A DNA stretch of 33,790 nucleotides, taken from assembly GCA_029865325.1 (NCBI GenBank), contig JAOUHF010000017.1, forward strand, positions 1 to 33,790. The letters are read 5' to 3'. Within the stretch, counting starts at the first letter, position 1, and each line of letters starts with the position of its first letter. Below are positions 1-8,226 of the stretch, one piece after another. The stretch comes from Thermoleophilia bacterium (GTDB taxonomy: Bacteria > Actinomycetota > Thermoleophilia > Gaiellales > Gaiellaceae). The translations under genes were made by a program, and so were the position numbers. The notes beneath the pieces are model-generated. The model saw nothing but the letters and a program-made list of their open reading frames with translations. It did no database searches and had not been told where the DNA came from.

Positions 1-1
1 C

Positions 2-172
2 GGCGACCTCGAGACACTCTCCGCCTGGCTCCGCGACAACCTCTACTCACTCGGCCGCAAGCTGACGCCCAAGGAGACGATCGAGCGCCTCACGGGCTCG
101 CCGACGATCGACCCGCAGCCGTACCTCGCGTACCTGCGCGAGAAGCTCGCTGCGCTTCCAACGGGTGCTTGA
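2..172 (+). CDS. Carboxypeptidase Taq (M32 metallocarboxypeptidase), C-terminal end only
   Basis: Partial gene running in from before the window; 56 codons and a TGA remain. The tail reads [13 protein letters not shown], then [15 protein letters not shown], then [13 protein letters not shown]. This matches the typical C-terminus of the M32 carboxypeptidase Taq family (WLRE, GRxxxPxELxxRxTG, YLxYLxxKY). These enzymes are cytoplasmic zinc peptidases that remove C-terminal residues. The HEXXH zinc site would lie upstream and cannot be checked. The stop overlaps the GTG start of the next gene by 8 bases, so the two are probably co-transcribed, although their functions look unrelated. Confidence 0.8.
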   Translation, partial: GDLETLSAWLRDNLYSLGRKLTPKETIERLTGSPTIDPQPYLAYLREKLAALPTGA

Positions 173-647
173 GCCCCTGCAGCTCGTCGTCAACGGAGAG
201 CGACGCTCGCTCGATGTCGAACCACGGACCCTGCTCGTGCACGCGCTTCGAGACGGCCTCGGGTTGACTGGAGCGCACATCGGGTGCGACACGAGCCAGT
301 GCGGCGCCTGCACCGTCCTTCTCGACGGACGCGCGGTGAAGAGCTGCACCCTGCTCGCTCTTCAAGCCGAGGGCGCGGAGATCACGACGATCGAGAGCCT
401 TGCGTCCGATGGCGAGATGCATCCGATCCAGCGCTCGTTCGTCGAGAACCACGGTCTCCAGTGCGGCTTCTGCACGCCCGGGCTGATCCTCACGGCGACC
501 GACCTGCTCTCGCGCGATCCCGACCCGTCCGACGACACGATCCGCCACTCCCTTCGCGGGAACTTCTGTCGCTGCACGGGCTACGAAACGATCGTCGAGT
601 CGATCCGCGCGGCCGGTGCCGAGATGCGGGGAAGCGTGGGTCGATGA
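165..647 (+). CDS. Molybdenum hydroxylase small subunit, 2x[2Fe-2S] (XDH/CoxS-like)
   Basis: 160-residue iron-sulfur subunit of the xanthine dehydrogenase/CO dehydrogenase superfamily; it passes electrons from the molybdenum site to FAD. The N-terminal plant-ferredoxin-like cluster uses C41, C46, C49 and C61 ([11 protein letters not shown] then SC). The C-terminal helical cluster uses C100, C103, C135 and C137 (QCGFCTPG then FCRCTGY). All eight ligands are present and the length is usual for the family. The GTG start is chosen because upstream sequence belongs to the carboxypeptidase and the ferredoxin fold begins a few residues in. The stop overlaps the next start as ATGA, so translation of the three subunits is probably coupled. 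Confidence 0.95.
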   Translation: MLEPLQLVVNGERRSLDVEPRTLLVHALRDGLGLTGAHIGCDTSQCGACTVLLDGRAVKSCTLLALQAEGAEITTIESLASDGEMHPIQRSFVENHGLQCGFCTPGLILTATDLLSRDPDPSDDTIRHSLRGNFCRCTGYETIVESIRAAGAEMRGSVGR

Positions 648-1450
648 TCCCCGCGCCCGTCCGGTATGCGCGCGCCACGTCTCTCGAACACGCATTCCAG
701 CTGCTCGCCGAGCCGGACTCAAAGATCCTCGCCGGAGGCCAATCGCTGATCCCCGTGATGAAGCTGCGGATCGCCAGGCCGTCCCTGGTCGTGGACATCT
801 CGCAACTCGAGCTGCGGGGCATCGATGTCCGTGGCGACGAGCTCCACGTGGGTGCGCTCACGACGTGGGACGAGCTGTTGGACGCTCGTGAGCTGGAACG
901 CCCGGCCCTGGCGGCCATCGGCGAGTGTGTGCGCGGGATCGGCGATCTCCAGGTGCGAAACCGAGGAACCGTGGGCGGAAGCCTTGCGCACGCGGATCCA
1001 GCGTCAGACATGCCCGCCGTCCTCCTCGCGCTCGGAGCGACGCTGCAGCTGCGATCTCCGGAGGGCGAGCGCGACCTTCGTGTGGCGGAGTTCTTCGCGG
1101 GCCCCTTCACGACCGCCCTCAGCGCGCAGGAGCTGATCACGCACATCGTCGTACCGCTCCCGGCGCCGGGCTCCGGCTCCGCATACGTGTCCGTCGAGCA
1201 CCCGGCCTCCGGGTTCGCGCTCGCGGGCGCAGCCGCGCTCGTGGGGCGCGACGGAGTCTCGCGTGTCGCCGTGACCGGAGTGGCCGGGCAGCCGTCCCTG
1301 CTCGTCAGCGGCGATCCTCACGAGGCTTTGGAGGCGGCAGAGATCTTCGGAGACCGCTTCGCATCCGCGGAGTACCGTCGCGAGCTTGCGTCCGTCCTCG
1401 TGCGGCGAGCCGTCGAGCGCGCGGCGGAGCGAACGAAGGGGGATGCGTGA
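644..1450 (+). CDS. Molybdenum hydroxylase FAD-binding medium subunit (XDH/CoxM-like)
   Basis: 268-residue flavoprotein subunit that oxidises the iron-sulfur subunit and passes electrons to the final acceptor. It shows the two FAD pyrophosphate motifs of the PCMH-type fold: [13 protein letters not shown] near residue 30 and [20 protein letters not shown] near residues 105-125. A CO-dehydrogenase-flavoprotein C-terminal domain follows. The ATG chosen overlaps the previous stop by 4 bases and gives the canonical start [11 protein letters not shown]. The frame stays open upstream to 284, but that part is antiparallel to family expectation and is a shadow of the small subunit. The end overlaps the large-subunit start as GTGA. 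Confidence 0.95.
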   Translation: MIPAPVRYARATSLEHAFQLLAEPDSKILAGGQSLIPVMKLRIARPSLVVDISQLELRGIDVRGDELHVGALTTWDELLDARELERPALAAIGECVRGIGDLQVRNRGTVGGSLAHADPASDMPAVLLALGATLQLRSPEGERDLRVAEFFAGPFTTALSAQELITHIVVPLPAPGSGSAYVSVEHPASGFALAGAAALVGRDGVSRVAVTGVAGQPSLLVSGDPHEALEAAEIFGDRFASAEYRRELASVLVRRAVERAAERTKGDA

Positions 1451-3741
1451 GCGAAGCTCACATCGGCGTCGCGCGGCCACGGATCGACGCACCGGACAAG
1501 GTGACGGGCGCGACGAAGTTCGGAGCCGATGGGTATGTCCACGGACTCTTGCACGCCCGGCTCGTCCTCTCGACGGAGGCGCATGCCCGGATTCGAGCGA
1601 TCCACGGCGACGACGCGCTTTCCGTCCCGGGCGTCGTGGCGGTACTCACCGCCGCCGATCTCCCGACCGCGACGACTGGCACGGATCGAGCCGCAGAACC
1701 GCTCGCCCGCGAAGAGGTCGTCTTTGCCGGCCAGCCCGTCGCGATGGTGGTTGCCGAAACAGAGGCCGCAGCAGAGGACGGCGCGGAGGTCGTCATGGTC
1801 GAGCTCGAGACGCTCCCTCCAGTCGTCGACCTCGAGGATGCAATGCGTCCCGGTTCAGCTCTCGCCCGTCTGGTCGAGAAAGCTGAAGGCGGCAGCGACC
1901 TCGAGTCGATCCACGCAGGCGTCGACCATGGGCAGGAGGACGCGGAGCAGGAGCAGTTGTCCGCGAACGTCCTCGATCGCGTTCAGCGCAAGAACGGCGA
2001 CGCCGCTGCCGCGCTCGATGCGAGCGAGGTCGTCGTCTTCGGGACGTTCCGGACGCCGTGGGTCTATCAGGCGTACCTTGAGCCCCAGGTCGCGACGACG
2101 TGGCTCGAGCCGTCTGGAACGCTCGTCGTCTCCACGGGCACACAGGGGTCTTTCGTGTCGCGAAAAGAGCTTGCGCGTGCATTCGGCCTTCCGCTCGACC
2201 GAGTTCGCGTCGTTGCGGAGCCGCTCGGTGGCTCGTTCGGCGGAAAGCTCGCGCTCATCGAGCCGCTCGCGGCCGGTGCCACACTTGCGCTTCGACGGCC
2301 GGTGCGCTTGGTCCTCACCCGCGGCGAGGACTTCCTGGCCACGAACCCGGCGTCAGCGCAGGTCACGCACCTTCGTGTGGGAGCGCGCAAAGACGGCACA
2401 TTCACCGGAATCGAAGCGCGCATGCTCGTCGACCGAGGAACGAACGCGGGCTGGGGAGTCGAGGGCATCACGTCCTCCCTGCTCGTCGGCCCCTATCGCT
2501 GGGAGGCGCACGACATCGTCGGCTACGGGATCCAGACGAACCGCTTCACCTTCGGCGCGTATCGCGCTCCGGGAGCCCCGACAGCAGCGTTCGCGCTCGA
2601 GTCGCTTCTCGACGAGCTCGCCGAGAAGCTCGGCATCGACCCCATCGAGATTCGGCTCCGAAACGCGGTGGTCGAGGGCGACATCGGGATCAGCGGCAAC
2701 GCGTATCCGACGATCGGAGCAGTCGAGGTACTTGAGCGGATACGCGAGCACCCGTTGTGGAGCGCGCGCGCGTCGCTGCCGGAGAACGAGGGCATCGGCT
2801 TCGCCGCCGGCTATTGGCCTGGAGGCAACGAGCCAGCTGCTGCGATCTGCCGCGTGGACACGGACGGCACGATGACCGTCGTCACGTCCTCGGTCGACAT
2901 GAGTGGCGTGGATACCGGGTTCGCAGTGATAGCGGCGGCCGCTTTCGGCCTCGACCCGAACAAGGTCCGAGTCGTCTTTGCCGACACCGCTACGGGCCCA
3001 TACTCAGGCGCTAGCGGCGGCTCGAAGGTCACGTACACGGTTGGCAAGGCCGTCGAGGGCGCCGCACGGGCCGCGCGCGTGAAGGTGCTCGCTGCCGCCT
3101 CGCAAGAGCTCGAGATCGCACCCGACGACCTCGAGGTCGTCGACGGAGTCGTCCGTGCGATCGGCGCGCCCGATCGTTCGATCACGGTGGAGGAGATCGT
3201 TGGCAAGGCTCTCCGGTACGGCGGCCGGTACGAGCCGATCGAGGGACACGGCGGCTCGGCGCAGACCAGAGGGGCGCCCTCGGTTGCCGCACACCTCTCG
3301 CACGTCCGCGTGGACCGCGACACTGGCGAGGTCGAGCTTCTCCGACATGTGATCGCGCAGGACGTCGGGCGTGCACTCAACCCAGCGCTCGTCGAGGGTC
3401 AGATGCGCGGCGGCGCGGCACAGGGAATGGGTTGGGCGCTCTTCGAACGGCTCGACCACGACGAGGACGGTCGCTTGCTCACGGGCTCATTTCTCGACTA
3501 CGCCATCCCCGTAGCGGAACGCGTGCCGGAGATAGACACGCTCATCGTGGAGGTCCCTGCGCCCGACGGCCCGTTTGGCGCCAAGGGAATCGGAGAGGCG
3601 CCCGTGGTAGGCGCTGCACCTGCGATCTCCAATGCGGTGGCCGCCGCCACGGGCGTTCGAATTCACGAGCTCCCTATGACGCCGCCACGGGTGTGGCAGG
3701 CGCTCCGGCAAGACTCCGGCCCAACCGAAACTCCGGCATAG
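1447..3741 (+). CDS. Molybdenum hydroxylase large (molybdopterin-binding) subunit
   Basis: 764-residue catalytic subunit, normal length. Order: an N-terminal a/b-hammerhead domain (about residues 10-120, GATKFGADGYVHGLLHARLV), then molybdopterin-binding domains. Seen are GGSFGGK near 261-267, AYRAPGAP near 371-378, and GAKGIGEAPVVGAAPA near 711-726, whose glutamate is the expected catalytic base. The active-site loop AYRAPGA lacks the AYxCSFR signature of form I CO dehydrogenase, so true CO oxidation is unlikely. The substrate is probably a purine, N-heterocycle or aldehyde, but the sequence does not say which. The GTG start overlaps the medium-subunit stop by 4 bases. A MobA-like transferase at 7457-7990 could make its cofactor. 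Confidence 0.93.
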   Translation: MSEAHIGVARPRIDAPDKVTGATKFGADGYVHGLLHARLVLSTEAHARIRAIHGDDALSVPGVVAVLTAADLPTATTGTDRAAEPLAREEVVFAGQPVAMVVAETEAAAEDGAEVVMVELETLPPVVDLEDAMRPGSALARLVEKAEGGSDLESIHAGVDHGQEDAEQEQLSANVLDRVQRKNGDAAAALDASEVVVFGTFRTPWVYQAYLEPQVATTWLEPSGTLVVSTGTQGSFVSRKELARAFGLPLDRVRVVAEPLGGSFGGKLALIEPLAAGATLALRRPVRLVLTRGEDFLATNPASAQVTHLRVGARKDGTFTGIEARMLVDRGTNAGWGVEGITSSLLVGPYRWEAHDIVGYGIQTNRFTFGAYRAPGAPTAAFALESLLDELAEKLGIDPIEIRLRNAVVEGDIGISGNAYPTIGAVEVLERIREHPLWSARASLPENEGIGFAAGYWPGGNEPAAAICRVDTDGTMTVVTSSVDMSGVDTGFAVIAAAAFGLDPNKVRVVFADTATGPYSGASGGSKVTYTVGKAVEGAARAARVKVLAAASQELEIAPDDLEVVDGVVRAIGAPDRSITVEEIVGKALRYGGRYEPIEGHGGSAQTRGAPSVAAHLSHVRVDRDTGEVELLRHVIAQDVGRALNPALVEGQMRGGAAQGMGWALFERLDHDEDGRLLTGSFLDYAIPVAERVPEIDTLIVEVPAPDGPFGAKGIGEAPVVGAAPAISNAVAAATGVRIHELPMTPPRVWQALRQDSGPTETPA

Positions 3742-3750
3742 ACTGAGCAC

Positions 3751-4899
3751 GTGACACCGTTCGACCAGGCGCGTACCATCGTCGACTCGTACGCCACACA
3801 GCTCCGTACGGAGCTTCCGACCGACGCCTACCTCTTCGACGTCCACACGCACCTCGGCCACGACATCGACGGGATGAACGGTTGGCACGAGGAGCTCGTC
3901 GGCATGCTCGATCGCTACGGCTTCTCGCATGCCTTCACGTTTTGCATGGACGAGTACGACCGCGAGCCCGCGTTCACCGTTCCCAACGACCGAACGCTCG
4001 CGCACGCCGACGCAGCAGGCGGGAAACTCATTCCCTTCGTACGGCTCGACCTCACTGAGCGGCCACTCGAGGAAGCACGTCGCTGCCTGGACCTGGGCGC
4101 GAAGGGAATCAAGCTCCACCCCAGAGCGCAGGCGTTCGAGCTCGACGACGAGCGCCTACCGCCCATCTTCGAGCTCGCAGTCGAGCGCGGCGCCCCGGTC
4201 CTGATCCACGGGGGGCGCGGGCTTCCTCCAATCGCGGAACACCTCGAGCTGCTCGTTCGGCGTTACGAGGGCGTCCGGCTGATCATCGCCCACGCGGGAA
4301 TCGCCGACATGGCGGGTCTTGCAGGACGACTGGCCGGAATTCCCGGCGTCTACTTCGACACATCGGTGTGGAGCGCGGTCGATCTCTTCGACCTCTATCG
4401 CCAGGTCGCCCCGGAGCAGGTCGTCTACGCGTCCGACTATCCGTACGGACGGCAGCCGAACTCTCTGCTCATGGCAATCCGATCCGCGAAAGCCGCCGGA
4501 TTCGACGAGAGCCAGCTTCGGGGCATGTTGGGGGAGAATGCCCGCCGAATCGTCGAGGGGGCTCCGCCGCTACAGCTCACGACGCCGCGACCGATGAAGT
4601 CTCTCGGCCAGCCGCTGACCTTCGCGCGGATCCACCAGTACATCTCGATGGCCGTGCCGATGCTCTGGCTTCGGCAGCGGGACGCAATCGGAGCGCTCGG
4701 ACTGGCGGTGAACGCCTCGCGCGAACGGAACGGCTACGTCGAGGAAGCAGAGCGAATTCAGGAACTGCTCGTCAGCGCTCAGCAGCTGTGGCGCGAGGGC
4801 GGCGAGGCCGTCTCCGACGACGAGCGAATCGAGGCAATGCGCACGGCCATCCAGCTGATCAACCTCGCCGACCTGATCACGGTTACGACACGGGCGTAG
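3751..4899 (+). CDS. Metal-dependent amidohydrolase (amidohydrolase 2 family)
   Basis: 382-residue TIM-barrel hydrolase. Metal and catalytic motifs in order: H32 and H34 (DVHTHLG), K121 and H123 (GIKLHPRAQ), H153 (LIHGGRG), H181 (IIAHAGIAD) and D229 (YASDYPYG). These fit the PF04909-type family, which hydrolyses or decarboxylates cyclic amides and related acids. A helical C-terminal region of about 100 residues follows the barrel and is not part of the core fold. The GTG start lies 9 nt after the large-subunit stop, so it is probably the last gene of the molybdenum hydroxylase operon. A hydroxylase followed by a ring-opening hydrolase is a plausible catabolic sequence, but the substrate is unknown. 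Confidence 0.85.
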   Translation: MTPFDQARTIVDSYATQLRTELPTDAYLFDVHTHLGHDIDGMNGWHEELVGMLDRYGFSHAFTFCMDEYDREPAFTVPNDRTLAHADAAGGKLIPFVRLDLTERPLEEARRCLDLGAKGIKLHPRAQAFELDDERLPPIFELAVERGAPVLIHGGRGLPPIAEHLELLVRRYEGVRLIIAHAGIADMAGLAGRLAGIPGVYFDTSVWSAVDLFDLYRQVAPEQVVYASDYPYGRQPNSLLMAIRSAKAAGFDESQLRGMLGENARRIVEGAPPLQLTTPRPMKSLGQPLTFARIHQYISMAVPMLWLRQRDAIGALGLAVNASRERNGYVEEAERIQELLVSAQQLWREGGEAVSDDERIEAMRTAIQLINLADLITVTTRA

Positions 4900-4902
4900 C
4901 CC

Positions 4903-6216
4903 TTACCGCACGGCGTACAGCCGGCGGGCGCCATCGATCCCGTTCAGGTCGTGCTCGCCTCGGTCGTCGAACTCGAGACCGGAGCCCTCGACCAGATCGT
5001 GGGTCGTCTGCGAGACCACGATCTCGCCTGAGCCCGCAGTCCCGAGCACTCGGGCCGCCAGGTGCACGGCGATGCCGCGGGGCCCTTCGGAGGTCTGCTC
5101 GACCTCTCCGGTGTGCACGCCCGCCCTGACGTCGAGCCCGATGCTGCGCAGAGCCTCATGGATCGAGAGCGCCGAGCGGATCGCGCGGGCAGGGCCGTCG
5201 AACAGCGCAACAAAGCCATCGCCCGTCGTATCCACCTCGACGCCACCGAAGCGCTCGAGCTCGTGCCGGACCGTCTGGTGGTGGCGGTCCAGCAACGACG
5301 CCCAGGCAGCGTCTCCGACCTTCGAGAGGTGGTCGGTCGAGCCGACGATGTCCGTGAAGAGAACCGTCGCCAGCACGCGGTTGCTCATCGCGGCCGGACG
5401 CGTTCCTGTGAGGAACTCCTCGACCTCGTCGAGCAGGCTGTCCGGATCGACCCACGGGACGTGCACGTCGCCAGGAAGCTCGACAAACCGAGCTCCCGGG
5501 ATCCGCTCGGCGATGTACCGCCCCTCATCGATGCCCGAGTCGAGGTCTCCAGTGCGATGAAGGACAAGCGTCGGGCACTGGACGGCAGCGAGCGCCTCGC
5601 GAACGTCTGCCCTGGCGTTCATACGAATCAGGTCGCGCGCAGCCGCAGGGCTCAGCGAAGCGCGCCCGCGCCGCTGGAACCACTCGACCATCGCCGGATC
5701 GGCGTTCGGAATCATGGTCGAAAGGTCGACGTTCTCACCCCACGTTGCCTCGAGCTCGATAGCAGCCCGCTCACGATCCTCGGGTGTTGGAGCCCATGGG
5801 TAATCGTCTGAGCGAAGCCGCTTCGCGTATGAGCCGTAGACCACCAGAGCACGAGTGCGCTCCGGATACGTGGCCGCAAAGAGGATCGACATCGGGCCGC
5901 CTTCCGAGTAGCCGAACAGCGCCGCCTGCTCGCTGCCCGCCGCGTCCATGACAGCGCGCACGTCGTCCATGCGCGTTTCGAAGTCGGGGAGCCCGACGCC
6001 GCGGTCGGAGAGCCCGGTCCCACGCTTGTCGAACCGAATCAACCTGGCGAAGGAACCAAACCGCTCGAGAAACCGAGCATGCTCAGGATGCTCCCAGTCG
6101 ATCTCGAGGTGCGAGAAGAAGCCGGGCACGAGCACGAGGTCGAAGGGTCCGCCGCCGGTGACCTGGTATGCGACGTTGACATCCCCGCTCCGCGCGTATC
6201 GAATGGGCGACGTCAT
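4903..6216 (-). CDS. Alpha/beta hydrolase fused to class III adenylate/guanylate cyclase domain
   Basis: 437 residues, two domains. Residues 1-275 are an alpha/beta hydrolase with nucleophile S104 (GYSEGG), acid candidates D224 or D226, and H252 (GDVHVPW). Residues 280-437 are a class III nucleotide cyclase domain with metal-binding D289 (LFTDIVGST) and D333 (DTTGDGF). This fusion is common in actinobacteria, usually with unknown ligand. Two catalytic positions differ from classical cyclases: the substrate lysine is D329 (VDTTGDG) and the transition-state asparagine is H385 (GIAVHLAAR), while R389 is kept. Activity may therefore be altered or lost. The ATG overlaps the glycosylase stop as ATGA, so the gene is translationally coupled to it. 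It converges with the amidohydrolase, 3 nt apart. Confidence 0.92.
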   Translation of the reverse strand: MTSPIRYARSGDVNVAYQVTGGGPFDLVLVPGFFSHLEIDWEHPEHARFLERFGSFARLIRFDKRGTGLSDRGVGLPDFETRMDDVRAVMDAAGSEQAALFGYSEGGPMSILFAATYPERTRALVVYGSYAKRLRSDDYPWAPTPEDRERAAIELEATWGENVDLSTMIPNADPAMVEWFQRRGRASLSPAAARDLIRMNARADVREALAAVQCPTLVLHRTGDLDSGIDEGRYIAERIPGARFVELPGDVHVPWVDPDSLLDEVEEFLTGTRPAAMSNRVLATVLFTDIVGSTDHLSKVGDAAWASLLDRHHQTVRHELERFGGVEVDTTGDGFVALFDGPARAIRSALSIHEALRSIGLDVRAGVHTGEVEQTSEGPRGIAVHLAARVLGTAGSGEIVVSQTTHDLVEGSGLEFDDRGEHDLNGIDGARRLYAVR

Positions 6217-6788
6217 CCGGCAAGTTCTTTGAAGCGGAAGCAGTCGGCCGTGTGGTCGTTGACCAGACCAACCGCTTGCATCAGCGCGTAGCAGACCGTC
6301 GGGCCGACGAAGCGGAAGCCGCGCTTCTTCAGATCCTTCGAAAGAGCGCGGGAGAGTTCCGTCTCCGCGCGCAACTCGAAGAGCGAGCGCCAGTTGCCGA
6401 CGATCGGCCTTCCGTCCACGAAGCTCCAGAGGTAGTCGTCGAGGCTGCCGAGCTCGGCCTGAACTTCGAGCACCCGGGCGGCATTCACCACCGTCGACTC
6501 GACCTTGAGGCGGTTGCGCACGATCGCAGCGTCCTGCAGAAGGCGCTCGACATCGCCAGGCGTGAAGCGAGCCACGACAGCGGGATCGAAGCCGGCGAAG
6601 AGACGCCGGTACCCCTCGCGCTTGCGCAGGATCGTCGACCAGGAGAGCCCGGCCTGCGCTCCCTCGAGCGTGAGCATCTCGAAGAGGTGTCGATCGTCGT
6701 GCGCTGGGACACCCCACTCGTCGTCGTGGTAGACGAGCATGAGCTCGCCTCCACCCGCGGCCCACTCACATCGCTGGACATCCGCCAT
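6213..6788 (-). CDS. tag: DNA-3-methyladenine glycosylase I
   Basis: 191 residues, close to the E. coli enzyme (187). It excises 3-methyladenine from alkylated DNA. Recognisable blocks are RCEWA, YHDDEWGVP, LFEMLTLEGAQAGLSW, FVGPTVCYALMQAVGLVNDHTADC. The zinc site of Tag is conserved: C7, the H of YHDDEW, and H and C of NDHTADC. The frame stays open upstream, but the ATG giving MADVQRCEW fits the family start and leaves a 21-nt gap to the divergent cyclophilin gene. It is followed, with a 4-base overlap, by the hydrolase-cyclase gene. Confidence 0.95.
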   Translation of the reverse strand: MADVQRCEWAAGGGELMLVYHDDEWGVPAHDDRHLFEMLTLEGAQAGLSWSTILRKREGYRRLFAGFDPAVVARFTPGDVERLLQDAAIVRNRLKVESTVVNAARVLEVQAELGSLDDYLWSFVDGRPIVGNWRSLFELRAETELSRALSKDLKKRGFRFVGPTVCYALMQAVGLVNDHTADCFRFKELAG

Positions 6789-6801
6789 CGAGGGATAGGA
6801 T
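6775..6801 (+). promoter_or_regulatory. Candidate leaderless promoter of the cyclophilin gene
   Basis: TAGGAT at 6796-6801 is a good -10 hexamer ending 8 nt before the ATG at 6810, with a TTGACA-like TGGACA at 6775-6780 (spacing 15, slightly short). The transcription start would fall at or next to the start codon. The -35 element lies inside the first codons of the divergent tag gene. Confidence 0.5.
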
Positions 6802-6809
6802 CGCACGCG

Positions 6810-7457
6810 ATGCGCCTCGCGCTCCTCGCCTTCGCCGTGCTCGCCTTCGCCGTCGGCTGCGGAAATGGCGACGACGAGCCCGCTGATCCGACGGCGACCG
6901 CGACCGGCGAGTGCGCGAGCGTGGAGGCACCGGAGCCTCGCGATCCGGGCTCGAGCGAAGCTCCGAGCGCGCCACTCGAGGACGGGAGGACCCACACGCT
7001 CACGTTCGACACGAGTTGCGGATCGTTCACCATGACACTCGACACCGAGCTCGCGCCGAACACGGCTGCGTCACTCGTCGCGCTCGCTGAGGACGGCTAC
7101 TTCGACGACACGATCTTCCATCGCGTCGTACCCGGCTTCGTGATCCAAGGGGGCGACCCGACGCAATCGGGTTCGGGTGGACCCGGCTACTCGACGGTCG
7201 ACGTGCCGCCAACGGGTGCTGGCTACACGAAGGGCACTGTTGCGATGGCGAAGTCCGGCGTGGAGGCACCGGGAATATCGGGGAGCCAGTTCTTCGTCGT
7301 CACCGCCACAGACGCCGGCCTTCCCCCTGAATACGCGATCGTGGGCGAGATCACCGATGGCCTGGACACGATCGACCGGATCGGCGCGCTCGGCGTGGCC
7401 GACGGACCGCCGAGCCAACCGGTGGTCATCTCGAGCGTCACCGTCTCGGAGAACTGA
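6810..7457 (+). CDS. Cyclophilin-type peptidyl-prolyl isomerase, predicted lipoprotein
   Basis: 215 residues. The N-terminus is a hydrophobic signal ending in a lipobox-like AVGC with C17, followed by an acidic, Pro/Ala-rich linker to about residue 55. This suggests a membrane-anchored extracytoplasmic isomerase that assists folding of exported proteins. The cyclophilin domain (about 60-212) shows IFHRVVPGFVIQGGDPT and GSQFFVV, which carry the active-site Arg, Phe and Gln. The longer open frame upstream is antisense to tag and was discarded, because the signal peptide begins exactly at this ATG. The TGA shares one base with the next ATG (TGATG), which indicates coupling to the nucleotidyltransferase. 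Confidence 0.93.
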   Translation: MRLALLAFAVLAFAVGCGNGDDEPADPTATATGECASVEAPEPRDPGSSEAPSAPLEDGRTHTLTFDTSCGSFTMTLDTELAPNTAASLVALAEDGYFDDTIFHRVVPGFVIQGGDPTQSGSGGPGYSTVDVPPTGAGYTKGTVAMAKSGVEAPGISGSQFFVVTATDAGLPPEYAIVGEITDGLDTIDRIGALGVADGPPSQPVVISSVTVSEN

Positions 7458-7990
7458 TGGGGCGGGTCGCCGCGATCGTCCTCGCAGCCGGCGAGGCGTC
7501 GCGGTTCGGAAGCCCAAAGCAGCGCCTGCTCCTCCCAGCGGTGATGGAGCGGTTGGGGCGCTCTCCGATCGATGAGATCGTCGTGGTCCAAGGTGCTCAC
7601 GAGCTCGAAGCGCCCAGCAACAGCCTGTTTCAAGGCATTCCCGCTCGGGTCGTGCGCTGCGAGGAATGGGAACGCGGTCCGGGCGCATCGCTTCGCTGCG
7701 GGCTCTCGGCGCTCGGAGAGAACATCGCAGCGGCGGTCGTCGTGCTCGCGGACGGTCCGAATCTCGACCCGGTTGCCGTCGAGCGCGTGCTCAGGACGTG
7801 GCGTGAGCGAGGAGGCGCGGTGGCTGCATCCTACGCCGGTGATCGAGGCCACCCGCTCGTTGTCGGACGCGCCGAGTGGAGTGATGTCCCGGACGACGGA
7901 CTCAGAGATCGACCCGTGCTTCTCGTCCCGTGCGACGACCTGGCAGCGCCGGGCGACATCGATACGCCGGAAGACCTTGCCGCGCTCTAG
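7457..7990 (+). CDS. MobA-like molybdenum cofactor nucleotidyltransferase (MocA-type candidate)
   Basis: 177 residues with the NTP-transferase fold: IVLAAGEASRFGSPKQRLLLP at the N-terminus (nucleotide-binding LAAGxSxRxGxxK), then GPGASLRCGLSAL, VVLADGP with the metal Asp, RGHPLVV, and a DIDTPEDLAAL tail. The pattern resembles CTP:molybdopterin cytidylyltransferases, which convert the cofactor to the dinucleotide form used by XDH-family enzymes such as the one at 165-3741. It is slightly shorter than MocA (about 190) and has DGP in place of the usual DQP. It is tightly coupled to the cyclophilin gene by a 1-base overlap, and its 3' end overlaps the anti-sigma gene tail to tail by 4 bases. The cofactor link is inference. 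Confidence 0.8.
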   Translation: MGRVAAIVLAAGEASRFGSPKQRLLLPAVMERLGRSPIDEIVVVQGAHELEAPSNSLFQGIPARVVRCEEWERGPGASLRCGLSALGENIAAAVVVLADGPNLDPVAVERVLRTWRERGGAVAASYAGDRGHPLVVGRAEWSDVPDDGLRDRPVLLVPCDDLAAPGDIDTPEDLAAL

Positions 7991-8226
7991 ACAGAGGCGT
8001 CGAGCCCGCGAAGCTCGTCGAGCTTCGCCATGAGCCCGGGTGGCATCCGTTCCACCGCGCTCGTCCTCACGTACCTGCGCAGGCTCTCTTCGAAGCGATA
8101 GCGCCGCGCGCAGAAGTCGCAGCCGGCGAGGTGCCCTTCGGCTTCCTGCCATTCCACATCGGTCAGCGTGCGGTCCAGGAAATCCTGGAGGAGCTCCTCA
8201 CAGCGATCGCAGGGGTCGCCGCTCAC
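7987..8226 (-). CDS. Zinc-binding anti-sigma factor (RsrA-like, ZAS domain)
   Basis: 79 residues. It carries the ZAS signature HxxxCxxC (H32, C36, C39 in GHLAGCDFC) plus N-terminal C6 and C9 (DPCDRC). In RsrA these residues bind zinc and form a disulfide under thiol oxidation, releasing the sigma factor. The ATG overlaps the sigma stop as ATGA, the usual arrangement for sigma/anti-sigma pairs, and it has no transmembrane segment, as expected for a cytosolic redox switch. The paired sigma and the SigR-type promoter upstream support this reading. Redox sensing itself is inferred. Confidence 0.87.
   Translation of the reverse strand: MSGDPCDRCEELLQDFLDRTLTDVEWQEAEGHLAGCDFCARRYRFEESLRRYVRTSAVERMPPGLMAKLDELRGLDASV

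Noticed and set aside
1447-3741. Form I aerobic CO dehydrogenase
   Set aside because: The active-site loop is AYRAPGA and lacks the AYxCSFR motif with the copper-binding cysteine.
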